Source: Hydrocarboniphaga sp.
Lineage (GTDB): Bacteria > Pseudomonadota > Gammaproteobacteria > Nevskiales > Nevskiaceae
NCBI RefSeq assembly: GCF_028291725.1
Contig: NZ_JAQGNT010000012.1
Span: 1-47,993 of the forward strand
DNA: 47,993 bases
Reading direction: 5' to 3'
Of the stretch, positions 1-7,744 are shown piece after piece (the first letter of the stretch is position 1; every line of letters begins with the position of its first letter). The notes below the pieces were generated by a model. The model ran no database searches, was not told the origin of the DNA, and was given only the letters and a program-made list of their open reading frames with translations. Made by a program: the position numbers and the translations under genes.

Positions 1-20
1 ATCGTGAACTCCTGATTCAT
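1..20 (-). promoter_or_regulatory. kdpB: Probable ribosome-binding site of kdpB at the window edge
   Basis: Read on the minus strand, the last bases hold AGGAG followed by TTCACGAT. If the next base outside the window is G, an ATG would sit six bases after the Shine-Dalgarno sequence, so kdpB most likely starts exactly at the edge. An ATG at position 20, just after the kdpA stop, is the alternative start. KdpB, the ATPase subunit, normally follows kdpA. Only the gene order and this site support the call. Confidence 0.5.
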
Positions 21-23
21 TTT

Positions 24-1736
24 TTATTTGGCGAACAATTGCAGATGTTCGATGACCGGGCCGAGCGCCAGCGCCGGGACGTAATTAAGTACGCCAACCA
101 ACACCACCACAGCAACCAGCAGGCCGATGAACATCGGTCCATGGGTCGGCATGGTGCCGGCGTTGGACTCGAGGCGCTGCTTGCGGGCCAGCGAGCCGGC
201 CACGGCCAGGATCGGCACGATCATCGCAAAGCGCCCGAACCACATCGCCACCGCCAGCATGCTGTTGTAAAACGGCGTGTTGGCGGACAGGCCGGCGAAG
301 GCGCTGCCATTGTTGTTGGCCGCCGAGGAAAAGGCGTACAGGATCTCCGAAAAACCATGCGCGCCGGGGTTGGCCATGCCGGCCTTGCCCACGTCGAGCA
401 TCACGGCGATTGCCGTACCCGCCAGCACCAGGGTGGGGGTGACCAGGATGGCGATCGCGGTCATCTTCATTTCATAGGCCTGGATCTTCTTGCCCAGGTA
501 TTCGGGCGTGCGGCCGATCATCAGGCCGGCAATGAATACCGCCATGATGGCGAAAATCAGCATGGTGTACAGGCCGGTGCCGACCCCGCCGAACACGACT
601 TCCCCAAGCTGGATCAGCACCATCGGCACCATGCCGCCGAGCGGCAAAAAGGAGTCGTGCATGGCATTGACGGCGCCGCAGGATGCGGCCGTGGTGACGG
701 CGGCGAACAGTGCCGGGGCGCTGATGCCGAAGCGGGTTTCCTTGCCTTCCATGTTGCCGCCGGCCTGGGTCAGGCTGGCCGCCTGGTCCACGCCCAAGGC
801 CTGGAAGCCCGGGTGAGCCTGCTGTTCGGCGACCAGCACAACGGCCGTCATGACGACGAAGATCAGCGTCATCGCCGCCAGCAGCGCCCAGCCCTGGCGC
901 CTGTCGCCAACCATGCGGCCGAAGGCGAAGCACAAGCCGGCCGGGATCAGGAAGATCGACACCATCTGGAAGAAATTCGACAGCGCCGTCGGGTTTTCAT
1001 ACGGGTGCGCCGAGTTGGCATTAAAGAAGCCGCCGCCGTTGGTGCCGAGCATCTTGATCGCTTCCTGCGAGGCGACCGGGCCGGTCGCGATGTTCTGCTG
1101 CACGCCTTCGAGCGTCGTCGCGGTGACGGAGGCATCGAAGTTTTGCGGCACGCCCTGCCACACCAGCACCAGCGCGAACACCATAGCGATCGGCAACAGC
1201 ACCCACAGCACCGAGCGCGTCATGTCGACATAGAAATTGCCGAGGACCTTGCTTTCGCGACGCGCGAAGCCGCGGATCAGCGTCAACACCACCGCGATGG
1301 CGGTTGCCGGCGACAGGAAGTTCTGCACCGTCAGCCCGCACATCTGCGAGAACACCGACATCGTCGACTCGCCGCTGTAGGACTGCCAGTTGGTGTTGGT
1401 GACGAAACTGATCGCGGTGTTGAACGCCAGATGCCAGGACAGGCCCGGCAGGCTGGCCGGATTCATCGGCAGATGGTCCTGGAACAGCAGGATCGCCAGC
1501 AGCAGCAGAAAGCCGCCGAAGTTCACCAGCAGCAGCGCGCTCAAGTACTGCTTCCAGTTCTGCTCGCGGGTCTCATCGACGCCGCAGACGCCGTAGATCG
1601 CGCGCTCGACGATGTTGAACCGTGTGTGTGCCGGTGCCAGCGTCGCCTGAAGATAACGGCCGACCAACGGCGAAATCAGGATCAGTGCCGCCGCGTAGGC
1701 GGCGAGCTGGATCATGTCGGATACGGGCATGGTCAT
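24..1736 (-). CDS. kdpA: Potassium-transporting ATPase subunit KdpA
   Basis: This is the K+-selective channel-like subunit of the high-affinity Kdp P-type ATPase, an inner-membrane complex used when potassium is scarce. The 570-residue protein is strongly hydrophobic and shows the four conserved filter-loop regions: TNTNWQ (about residues 113-118), [10 protein letters not shown] (232-241), TTAASCGAV (348-356) and [10 protein letters not shown] (471-480). Length fits the family. The ATG at 1736 lies four bases after the kdpF stop; an ATG two codons downstream is also possible. The order kdpF-kdpA-(kdpB) matches known operons. The KdpDE sensor pair is not in the window. Confidence 0.97.
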   Translation of the reverse strand: MTMPVSDMIQLAAYAAALILISPLVGRYLQATLAPAHTRFNIVERAIYGVCGVDETREQNWKQYLSALLLVNFGGFLLLLAILLFQDHLPMNPASLPGLSWHLAFNTAISFVTNTNWQSYSGESTMSVFSQMCGLTVQNFLSPATAIAVVLTLIRGFARRESKVLGNFYVDMTRSVLWVLLPIAMVFALVLVWQGVPQNFDASVTATTLEGVQQNIATGPVASQEAIKMLGTNGGGFFNANSAHPYENPTALSNFFQMVSIFLIPAGLCFAFGRMVGDRRQGWALLAAMTLIFVVMTAVVLVAEQQAHPGFQALGVDQAASLTQAGGNMEGKETRFGISAPALFAAVTTAASCGAVNAMHDSFLPLGGMVPMVLIQLGEVVFGGVGTGLYTMLIFAIMAVFIAGLMIGRTPEYLGKKIQAYEMKMTAIAILVTPTLVLAGTAIAVMLDVGKAGMANPGAHGFSEILYAFSSAANNNGSAFAGLSANTPFYNSMLAVAMWFGRFAMIVPILAVAGSLARKQRLESNAGTMPTHGPMFIGLLVAVVVLVGVLNYVPALALGPVIEHLQLFAK

Positions 1737-1740
1737 GGCC

Positions 1741-1830
1741 TTAGAGCCTTTCCGCGTTCAGTAGCGCAAAGACCAGATAGACGAGCAGGCCGACGGCGAT
1801 TGCGCCGCCGCACCAGGTTTCGATAGTCAT
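1741..1830 (-). CDS. kdpF: Small membrane subunit KdpF
   Basis: This 29-residue reading frame runs from an ATG at 1830 to a TAA at 1741-1743, just before kdpA. After a short polar N-terminus (MTIETWCGG) comes one hydrophobic helix, [15 protein letters not shown], then NAERL. Size, single membrane segment and position at the head of the operon are typical of KdpF, the small lipid-like peptide that stabilises the KdpABC complex. An AGAGG ribosome-binding site lies eight bases before the ATG. The gene is too short for most gene callers. Confidence 0.88.
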   Translation of the reverse strand: MTIETWCGGAIAVGLLVYLVFALLNAERL

Positions 1831-1838
1831 GTAACGGG

Positions 1839-1882
1839 CCTCTGCCACTGCTGGATCAGGAGGCGCGCAGTATCGGCAGAGG
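1839..1882 (-). promoter_or_regulatory. Inverted repeat enclosing the kdpF ribosome-binding site
   Basis: CCTCTGCC and GGCAGAGG form a perfect 8-bp inverted repeat separated by 28 bases in the leader of kdpF. On the transcript the GGCAGAGG arm contains the likely Shine-Dalgarno sequence eight bases before the ATG, so pairing would hide it. The arms are seen directly; a control function is inferred. Confidence 0.4.
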
Positions 1883-1919
1883 AGCCGCTAAGCCTCCATT
1901 CGAATTTGGGGCGGGCGCC

Positions 1920-1950
1920 ATAAAGGACGTGTAAAAGGATGCGTAAAGAC
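1920..1950 (-). promoter_or_regulatory. Phased direct repeats, possible KdpE operator
   Basis: On the plus strand three copies of a TAAA(A)GGA/TAAAGAC motif start at 1921, 1932 and 1944, eleven and twelve bases apart, so they fall on one face of the helix. On the minus strand they read as TTTAC/TTTTACAC/TTTAT elements upstream of kdpF. This resembles the T-rich TTTACAC-type site bound by KdpE in Escherichia coli, but I recognise it only by eye. Confidence 0.35.
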
Positions 1951-2018
1951 CGGCATGCCTGGGCACCGAATGCAGGCGCAGAGGTCTTACACTCAGCCTT
2001 TCCAAGTCCCCGGCCCCC

Positions 2019-2318
2019 ATGTCGAATCTGCCTTCCCGCCTGCTCGCGTTTGCGCTGCTGGTTTCGCTCGCTGCCTGCCAGTCGGACGCCGCCCGCCAGC
2101 GCGAGCGCTCGCCGATCACGTTCAAGGCCTTCGATGATGCCGATACCGATCACGACGGCAAGCTCAACCGCGAAGAGGTTCTCGCCGTGCCGGAGTTCGT
2201 GCCGCTGGCGAAGTACTTCGACCGGATCGACAGCGACCACAGCGGGTTCCTGTCCTGGAACGAAGTCCGCGCCGCGCGCTTCCCGGTTTTCCGCGAACCG
2301 AGGCTGCCGGAGCACTGA
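2019..2318 (+). CDS. EF-hand calcium-binding lipoprotein
   Basis: The 99-residue product has an N-terminal signal peptide ending in a lipobox (SLAAC, Cys20), so it is probably a lipoprotein anchored in the envelope. Two EF-hand loops follow. The first is canonical (D42, D44, D46, G47, L49, E53). The second has D71, D73, S75, G76, L78 and E82. The two loops are close together, as in a paired EF-hand unit. It is divergent from the kdp operon and probably has its own promoter in the 188-bp gap. Calcium binding is predicted from the loops; the biological role is unknown. Confidence 0.85.
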   Translation: MSNLPSRLLAFALLVSLAACQSDAARQRERSPITFKAFDDADTDHDGKLNREEVLAVPEFVPLAKYFDRIDSDHSGFLSWNEVRAARFPVFREPRLPEH

Positions 2319-2331
2319 GTCGGCGTAGTTT

Positions 2332-2413
2332 CGTAGGTCGGCAATCCCTTGCCGACGTGAGGCGGCGATTCCAGATCGGGCTTCGCACGTCGGCAAGGGA
2401 TTGCCGACCTACG
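2332..2413. repeat. REP-like double hairpin, copy 1
   Basis: Two 28-bp arms (2332-2359 and 2386-2413) are perfect reverse complements around a 26-bp spacer. Each arm is itself a hairpin: GTCGGCAA, a four-base loop, then TTGCCGAC. A second copy lies at 9598-9677 with the same arm sequence and a different spacer centre. This is the layout of REP/BIME elements mobilised by REP-associated (RAYT) transposases. It lies just after the EF-hand gene and may also stabilise or end that transcript. Confidence 0.85.
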
Positions 2414-2501
2414 GCCGTCCGCCGCAACGATTGTGATTTTTGCTTGATAAAAGTCAAGCAAGTCGATAAGTTGCTGCCAACTTGATTGCGCAGGAATCTG
2501 C

Positions 2502-3503
2502 TTGATCACACTTCTGCTTTGGGTCGCCACGCTGGCGGGCGGGCTGCTGATCGCCGCCGGTATCGTCGGCTCGCATCCGCGCCCCTCGGATGGCCAGTGG
2601 CGCCCGCTGTCGCCGAGCCTGCGTGCCGGCCTGAGCATCGTCGGCCTGATGGTGATCCTCGGTGGCTGGGCCTTGAACCAGGGCTGGTTCAAGGCGCCCA
2701 AAGCCGGCGTCGCGTCGGGCCCGCTCTATTCCGAGGCGCGTGCCGATCGCCCGATCGACAGCTTGTGGAACGAGGCCGAAGTCGCCGAGCGCGAAGCCCG
2801 CCAGCATCCCAGGCGGCTGCCGGCGCCATCTGAGTCCGCGACATCGACCCCGGCGGCTGCGCCGACACCGATACCGACGCCCGCGAGCACACCGGCAGCG
2901 GTGCCGACGCACGAGCCGACTCGGCTGCCTGAACCGGTGCCCGCACCTCCATCTGCACCGATGTCGGCGGCAGTGGCCACGACTCCCGGTCCGGCCGCGC
3001 CGGCACCGGCCCAGGCTGCCGCCAAGGCGCCGGCCTGCGACTGCGATCCGCCGGATCTGACCAAGCCGCTAGTTTCGAAGTCTGTGACCAGGACGCAACC
3101 GGGCCGTCACGCAACGCAGGCGATCCGCTCCGATGTGGTCAGCGTCTGTGCGCTCCAGCGGCAATACGGTATCGGTGATTCTTATCGCGGCGGCAACGGC
3201 ACATCGTCGCTGCGCGTGCAGGACCGGCTCGGGCCGCAGCAGCGACGCGAGCAGTTGCGCATCACGGTCGACGGCGCTGCCTCCGCCGCGCTGAACCTCG
3301 GGCCGTCGGCGAGCAGCGGCTCGGTCAGCCTGCGCGTTCCTCGAGGCGGCGCACGCTACCGGCTGAGCGGCTTCACCGAATACCACGATGGCCACCGCGT
3401 TGCGCTGTCGGGCGAGGGCTTTGTCGACGGCAGCGCTCCGCGCTATGAACTGCGGCTGGCCGACGAGCTCAGCGGCAGCGCGTTTCTGGAACCGGCGCCC
3501 TGA
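2502..3503 (+). CDS. Membrane-anchored protein with proline/alanine-rich linker
   Basis: I do not recognise this 333-residue protein as a named family. Two hydrophobic segments (about residues 2-22 and 42-62) precede a charged stretch. Then comes a long Pro/Ala/Thr-rich linker (about 105-180), a CDC motif and a compact C-terminal region (about 185-330) rich in predicted beta strands. The linker suggests a domain held at a distance from the inner membrane. Translation appears to start at TTG 2502, with AGGAA eight bases upstream; no better ATG is seen. The C-terminal half is the part to use for homology search. Confidence 0.7.
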   Translation: MITLLLWVATLAGGLLIAAGIVGSHPRPSDGQWRPLSPSLRAGLSIVGLMVILGGWALNQGWFKAPKAGVASGPLYSEARADRPIDSLWNEAEVAEREARQHPRRLPAPSESATSTPAAAPTPIPTPASTPAAVPTHEPTRLPEPVPAPPSAPMSAAVATTPGPAAPAPAQAAAKAPACDCDPPDLTKPLVSKSVTRTQPGRHATQAIRSDVVSVCALQRQYGIGDSYRGGNGTSSLRVQDRLGPQQRREQLRITVDGAASAALNLGPSASSGSVSLRVPRGGARYRLSGFTEYHDGHRVALSGEGFVDGSAPRYELRLADELSGSAFLEPAP

Positions 3504-3530
3504 GGTTTATCGCCGCGTCTACAATGCCGA

Positions 3531-3583
3531 GGGTCTGTTAACAATTAATCGGTCGCAGCGATCGATTAATTGTTAACTGACCC
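3531..3583. repeat. 53-bp AT-rich palindrome, REP/MITE-like
   Basis: Two 26-base arms around a single central A pair with only two mismatches. The ends read GGGTC...GACCC and the inner part contains GTTAACAATTAATCG, clearly more AT-rich than its surroundings. There is no run of T after it, so it is not a standard terminator. GGGTC ends with a TTAAC-rich inner part resemble REP-type palindromes mobilised by RAYT transposases. It lies 22 bases before the start of the thioesterase gene. Confidence 0.75.
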
Positions 3584-3605
3584 TAAAGCCAACAGGGACG
3601 CCAGC

Positions 3606-4154
3606 ATGCCCGACCCCAGCGCCGCACCGGATTCGCAGCCGCCGCTGTCGCTTGCGCGCCGCGTCGCCGATTCGGCGGTGCGCGAGCAGGTCTACATGAT
3701 TTTCCCCAACGATCTGAACAACAACGACACCGTGTTCGGCGGGCTGATCATGTCGCAGATGGATCGCCTGTGCGCGGTGGTCGCCGACCGCCATGCCGGT
3801 GCAATCTGTTCCACGGTCGGCGTCGATGCCGTGCATTTCCTGAAGCCGGCCCGCCGCGGCGACGTGCTGATTTTCAGCGCCTGCGTGAATCGCGCCTGGA
3901 ACACCTCGATGGAGATCGGCTGCCGGGTCGAGGCCGAGACCATCGCCGGCCTCGATCGCCGGCATATCCTGTCGGCGTACCTGACGTTCGTCGCGCAGAA
4001 TAGCGAAGGCCGGCCGCATCCGGTGCCGGCGCTGGTCGTGGAAAGCGATCAGGAGAAGCGCCGCTACGGTGAAGCGCAGTTGCGCCGCGAATCGCGCCTG
4101 GCACATTCCGAAGCCTTGAAGCGTCTGCGCGCACCGACGACGAGCGAGCCCTAA
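3606..4154 (+). CDS. Hotdog-fold acyl-CoA thioesterase
   Basis: The predicted protein (182 residues) belongs to the YciA/BFIT hotdog thioesterase group, which hydrolyses acyl-CoA to free acid and CoA in the cytoplasm. The signature stretch is FPNDLNNNDTVFGGLIMSQMD (roughly residues 33-53), with the N-x-TVFGG turn and the downstream MD that carries the usual acidic residue. The VDAVHFLKPARRGD stretch also fits the fold. I chose ATG 3606, which has AGGGA about eight bases upstream, over an in-frame TTG twelve codons earlier inside the palindrome. The acyl chain preference cannot be read from sequence. Confidence 0.88.
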   Translation: MPDPSAAPDSQPPLSLARRVADSAVREQVYMIFPNDLNNNDTVFGGLIMSQMDRLCAVVADRHAGAICSTVGVDAVHFLKPARRGDVLIFSACVNRAWNTSMEIGCRVEAETIAGLDRRHILSAYLTFVAQNSEGRPHPVPALVVESDQEKRRYGEAQLRRESRLAHSEALKRLRAPTTSEP

Positions 4155-4174
4155 CCATAACGGGGAGCAGCACC

Positions 4175-4486
4175 ATGACGAGCAAAATCCGCAGGCATCG
4201 TTTCCGGCAGACCTTCGTGATCGCGCTGCTGTCGCTGACGATGCTCGGCTGCGCCGGGCAAAAGCAGATCGAAGCCTCGTCACCTGACGTGGTGATCGCC
4301 GGCGTCAATGTCGGCGACGAAGTCGACATCAACAGCAAGGCGGGCAAGCACTATCGCTTCGTCGTCACCAAGATCACCAACAAGGCGCTCTACGGTGAAG
4401 GCGTGCGCGTGACCTATGCGGAGATGAGTACCGTCGAAACCAAGAACAAGGATGGGGTGTTCAAACGGATCGGCAATCTGTTCTGA
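4175..4486 (+). CDS. Small lipoprotein with SH3-like beta domain
   Basis: The 103-residue product has a basic N-terminus, a hydrophobic stretch and a lipobox-like MLGC (Cys26), indicating an exported lipoprotein. The mature part includes VGDEVDINSKAGKHYRFVV and looks all-beta. It resembles the product of the convergent gene at 4488-4877, where VGEQVNVLTRTQHHYDLKV aligns with it. The two stop codons are separated by one base. It starts 20 bases after the thioesterase gene and may be cotranscribed with it. Function unknown. Confidence 0.8.
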   Translation: MTSKIRRHRFRQTFVIALLSLTMLGCAGQKQIEASSPDVVIAGVNVGDEVDINSKAGKHYRFVVTKITNKALYGEGVRVTYAEMSTVETKNKDGVFKRIGNLF

Positions 4487-4487
4487 G

Positions 4488-4877
4488 TTAGCCGCCGAAG
4501 GAATCGCGTACGGCGTCATCAATGTCGTCGTCGAGACCGTGCAGCAGGATGGCCAGCGCGACGGCGCTTGCAGCGACAATGCCGCCGACCAGCCCGGCAG
4601 TGCGCCAGCCGCTGAACTGCCGCGCCTCGATCTGCTCGATCTGGTCGTAGCGCACGGCCCAGGGCCTATCGGCGCTGTCGCGGCCGGTGAACGAGGCTTC
4701 GTCGACGGATGTGACTTTCAGATCGTAGTGATGCTGGGTCCTGGTCAGCACGTTGACCTGTTCGCCGACTTTCAGATGATCCTTCACCGCCGCTGCGGCG
4801 GGCTGCTCCATCACCTGCATCGACGTGCAGCCGAGCAGCGACAGCGCCGCAAGCGCGGCGACCGGTGTTTGAAACAT
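4488..4877 (-). CDS. Small lipoprotein, paralogue of its convergent neighbour
   Basis: From ATG 4877, preceded by AGGGA, the gene encodes 129 residues. A signal peptide ends in LLGC (Cys17). A beta-rich middle (about residues 35-85) contains VGEQVNVLTRTQHHYDLKV and ends in an IEQIEARQFSG segment. A C-terminal hydrophobic helix (TAGLVGGIVAASAVALAILL) is followed by an acidic tail. The middle matches the lipoprotein encoded at 4175-4486, which lacks the C-terminal helix. A frame extending further upstream overlaps the next gene and has no sign of a signal peptide, so the short start is preferred. Confidence 0.8.
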   Translation of the reverse strand: MFQTPVAALAALSLLGCTSMQVMEQPAAAAVKDHLKVGEQVNVLTRTQHHYDLKVTSVDEASFTGRDSADRPWAVRYDQIEQIEARQFSGWRTAGLVGGIVAASAVALAILLHGLDDDIDDAVRDSFGG

Positions 4878-4929
4878 CGAGCTTCCCTTTATCCGAAGTC
4901 GCGAGCCGGTTGCCCGCGATACAGCCCCG

Positions 4930-6339
4930 TCAGGACAGTACCAGTGCCTCGGGCTGCTGCGCCAGCGAGCGGTGCAGGACCTCGGCGAGTTGCGCGACAT
5001 GGCGGCGCAGCTCCGGCACTGCGGTGGCTTCCCAGTGCTGGGCACGCAGGAACGGGCCGACGTAGTACATCGTCGGCGAAGAGTAGCCCTGGCGATCGAC
5101 CAGCCGGTATTCGCCGTCGACGATCAGGCCGAGGCCCAGATCGTCGGGCTTGATCAGCCCGGCTTCGCGCAAATGCGCGATCAGTGGCTCGGCGCAGCTT
5201 CGCGTATCGCTCTCGGGGCCGGTGCAGTTGATCACATAGCCGGCCGAGACGCGCTGCGTTTCGGGCTTGCTGCGCGGGCGGAAGATCACGTCGACGCCGT
5301 CGGCATGCTCGGCGTAGCCGACGACGCGGCCGGCGTGCACGCGCAGGCTGTTTTCGGCGCGCTCGGCATCGAGGAGACGGCCGAGCGCAGGCGCGCAGCG
5401 ATGGCGGTGGGTGTCCCAGAACGTGCGCAGGTGGCGCATGAAGCGGCGCCGTTCGCGCATCGACAGTACCTGCCACAGTAACGGTGTGGCGCCGCGCAGG
5501 CCGCCGATGATGTCGCGCCAGTCCACGTCCTCGGTCTGCGCGAGTTCGAGTTCATGACGCAGGCCGCGCAGATAGTCGCGCACGTTCGGTGTCGACGGCA
5601 GGCGCTTCGGCAGGCCGGTGGTGTAGACCGGCCGGATCTCGAGTTCGCGATGCGGCTGCGGTAGCAGTCCGCGACGCGACAGAGCGTGGATCGGCGCGCG
5701 GTGGCCGCGTGCGCGCAGGCTCAGCAAGGTGTCGAGCATGGTCAGGCCGGTGCCGATCAGGAACACCGGCTCGTCGGGCTTGACCACCCACAGTGCGTCG
5801 GCGCGCCAGGGGTCGCGCACATAGCGCGGGCTGCTGTAGAAATTCTCGGACTCGGTGCCGACCTGCGGATCACCCGGCGCGAAGTTGCCCAGCGCAAGGA
5901 CCACGCGATCGGCCTCGAGGACGCGCTTGTTGCTCAGGTGGATGCGCGCGCCGGCCGCCAGCGGCTGGATCCGCTCGACGTCGCCAACCATCGGCCGGTA
6001 GATGCTGCCCGCAGGCGCGACGCGGACCGCTTCACGCACGATCCATTCGAGATAGTCGCCGAACACACGGCGCGATACGAAGCTGTTGGCGGATACCTCG
6101 GCGTCCTGGCTCTGCGCATAGCGCAGGAAGCTTTCGTCGTCGTCGGTATAGGCGCTCATGCGCCCGGCCGGCACGTTGAGCACATGCTCGTCGGTGCGCG
6201 TGCCGTAGGCCAGGCCACGGGCCATCAGGCCCGATCGGTTGAGCAGCACGACTTCGATCGGCTCGGCAGCCTTGCGCAGCAATTGAGCGGCGGTGACTGC
6301 GCCGCAAAAGCCTGCTCCGATGATGACGACGGTTCTCAT
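4930..6339 (-). CDS. FAD/NAD(P)-binding protein, YdhS-like
   Basis: The 469-residue protein begins with a dinucleotide-binding motif, VVIIGAGFCGAV, near residue 8. It has a second glycine-rich nucleotide site, VFLIGTGLTMLDTLL, in the middle, and ends with an INCTGPESD segment typical of FAD-dependent proteins. This matches the FAD-NAD(P)-binding family that includes YdhS (Pfam NAD_binding_9). The substrate is unknown. The ATG at 6339 puts the Rossmann motif at the N-terminus as expected. The 37-codon upstream extension lacks family features, although the ribosome-binding site here is weak (AGGGA, 12 bases away). Confidence 0.85.
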   Translation of the reverse strand: MRTVVIIGAGFCGAVTAAQLLRKAAEPIEVVLLNRSGLMARGLAYGTRTDEHVLNVPAGRMSAYTDDDESFLRYAQSQDAEVSANSFVSRRVFGDYLEWIVREAVRVAPAGSIYRPMVGDVERIQPLAAGARIHLSNKRVLEADRVVLALGNFAPGDPQVGTESENFYSSPRYVRDPWRADALWVVKPDEPVFLIGTGLTMLDTLLSLRARGHRAPIHALSRRGLLPQPHRELEIRPVYTTGLPKRLPSTPNVRDYLRGLRHELELAQTEDVDWRDIIGGLRGATPLLWQVLSMRERRRFMRHLRTFWDTHRHRCAPALGRLLDAERAENSLRVHAGRVVGYAEHADGVDVIFRPRSKPETQRVSAGYVINCTGPESDTRSCAEPLIAHLREAGLIKPDDLGLGLIVDGEYRLVDRQGYSSPTMYYVGPFLRAQHWEATAVPELRRHVAQLAEVLHRSLAQQPEALVLS

Positions 6340-6573
6340 GAGAGGTTCGTGTCCCTGATGCTGACGGAGTCTTGCGGGCTTCACGCCCCCGTGCCCAACT
6401 CGTCGCAAGACGTATGCCTTGGAGGCTAAAGGCAGGGTCAGGCGGCGCACAAATAGCCAGTGCTTCTATTAAACCGTCGGGACCAACCGTGTAAGCAAAT
6501 TCCTACAAACGCGGGCCCGATTACTCAGCGCGTGGCTGAGGGCGAACCCCTGGGCGCCGGTCTTGCGCGAGCT

Positions 6574-7524
6574 TTACGCCAGATCGGCGAAGCGGTCCGT
6601 GGCCGCCACCAGGCGCGACAGGATGCCGGGCTCGCTGGCCGCATGGCCGGCGTCGCCGACGATCTGCAGATCCGCTTCGGGCCAGGCGCGGTGCAGGTCC
6701 CAGGCCGACTTGATCGGGCAGACGACGTCGTATCGACCCTGCACGATCACGCCGGGGATGTGGCGGATGCGGTAGGTGTCTTCGAGCAGTTGATCGGGGC
6801 TGCGGAAGAAGCCGCCGTTGACGAAATAGTGGCATTCGATCCGCGCGAAGGCCTCGGCGAACTTGTCCTCGCCGAAGCGCTGGACCATGTCGCGGCTGGG
6901 CAGCAGCTTGCTGGTTGCGCCTTCCCAGATGCTCCAGGCGCGCGCGGCCTCGCGGCGCTCGTCGGCGTTGCTGCTGGTCAGGCGCCGGTGATAGGCGGCA
7001 ACCAGGTCGTGGCGCTGGTCCTTCGGGATCGGGCGCAGGAAGTGCTCCCAGGCGTCCGGATAAATCCAGCTGGCGCCTTCCTGGTAGAACCAGCGGATCT
7101 CCTCACTGCGCAGCAGGAAGATGCCGCGCAGCACCAGCGCGCGGGTGTGGTCGGGGTGGGTCTGGGCGTAGGCCAGCGCCAGCGTCGATCCCCAGGAGCC
7201 GCCAAACACCAGCCAGCGGTCGATGCTAAGGGTCTTGCGGATCAGCTCCATGTCGGCGACCAGATCCCAGGTCGTGTTCTCGCGCAGATCGGCGTGCGGC
7301 GTGGAGCGGCCGCAGCCGCGCTGGTCGAACAGCACGATGCGATAAGCCTGCGGATTGAAGAACTGCCGATGCCAGGGCTCGGTGCCGCCGCCGGGGCCAC
7401 CGTGGACGAACACCACCGGCTTGCCACGCGGATTGCCGCATTCCTCGACATAGATCTCGTGCAGTCCCGAGACCGGGAGGCGATGCGTCTTGTAGGGCTC
7501 GATGGCGGGATAAGGCTGGGCCAT
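6574..7524 (-). CDS. pip: Proline iminopeptidase
   Basis: A cytoplasmic alpha/beta-hydrolase of 316 residues that removes N-terminal proline from peptides. The HGGPGGG oxyanion motif is at residues 41-47. The nucleophile is Ser110 in GGSWGS, and the rest of the triad fits Asp266 (GRYDVVCP) and His294 (DAGHAASE). DQRGCGRS at 67-74 is another family hallmark. Length and start (ATG 7524, MAQPYPAIEPY) agree with the family. It lies upstream of, and on the same strand as, the flavoprotein gene, but the 234-bp gap argues for separate transcription. Confidence 0.95.
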   Translation of the reverse strand: MAQPYPAIEPYKTHRLPVSGLHEIYVEECGNPRGKPVVFVHGGPGGGTEPWHRQFFNPQAYRIVLFDQRGCGRSTPHADLRENTTWDLVADMELIRKTLSIDRWLVFGGSWGSTLALAYAQTHPDHTRALVLRGIFLLRSEEIRWFYQEGASWIYPDAWEHFLRPIPKDQRHDLVAAYHRRLTSSNADERREAARAWSIWEGATSKLLPSRDMVQRFGEDKFAEAFARIECHYFVNGGFFRSPDQLLEDTYRIRHIPGVIVQGRYDVVCPIKSAWDLHRAWPEADLQIVGDAGHAASEPGILSRLVAATDRFADLA

Positions 7525-7744
7525 GATGGCGTCGGTGTCCTGTGTTCGTGAGGTCGTCGTGTCCGGCAAGCGGCCGGGCCGCGCGCAGATCGCTAGGGTA
7601 GCGCACCGATGCGCAAAGCTCGTACCGCTTGCCCGCGCACCCCGGTAAAGCACAGTAAAGCTCCGTGTCGCGATCAGGTTTGAGTGCGGGGGGAGCCTGG
7701 GCTAGCATCGGCTCACAGGGGTTCATGAGTGGGCGGAGTCGGTA

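Noticed and set aside
39-1826. Long plus-strand open frame antisense to kdpA
   Set aside because: It is His/Arg/Gln-rich, has no family features and covers a certain kdpA gene; a GC-rich third-position shadow.
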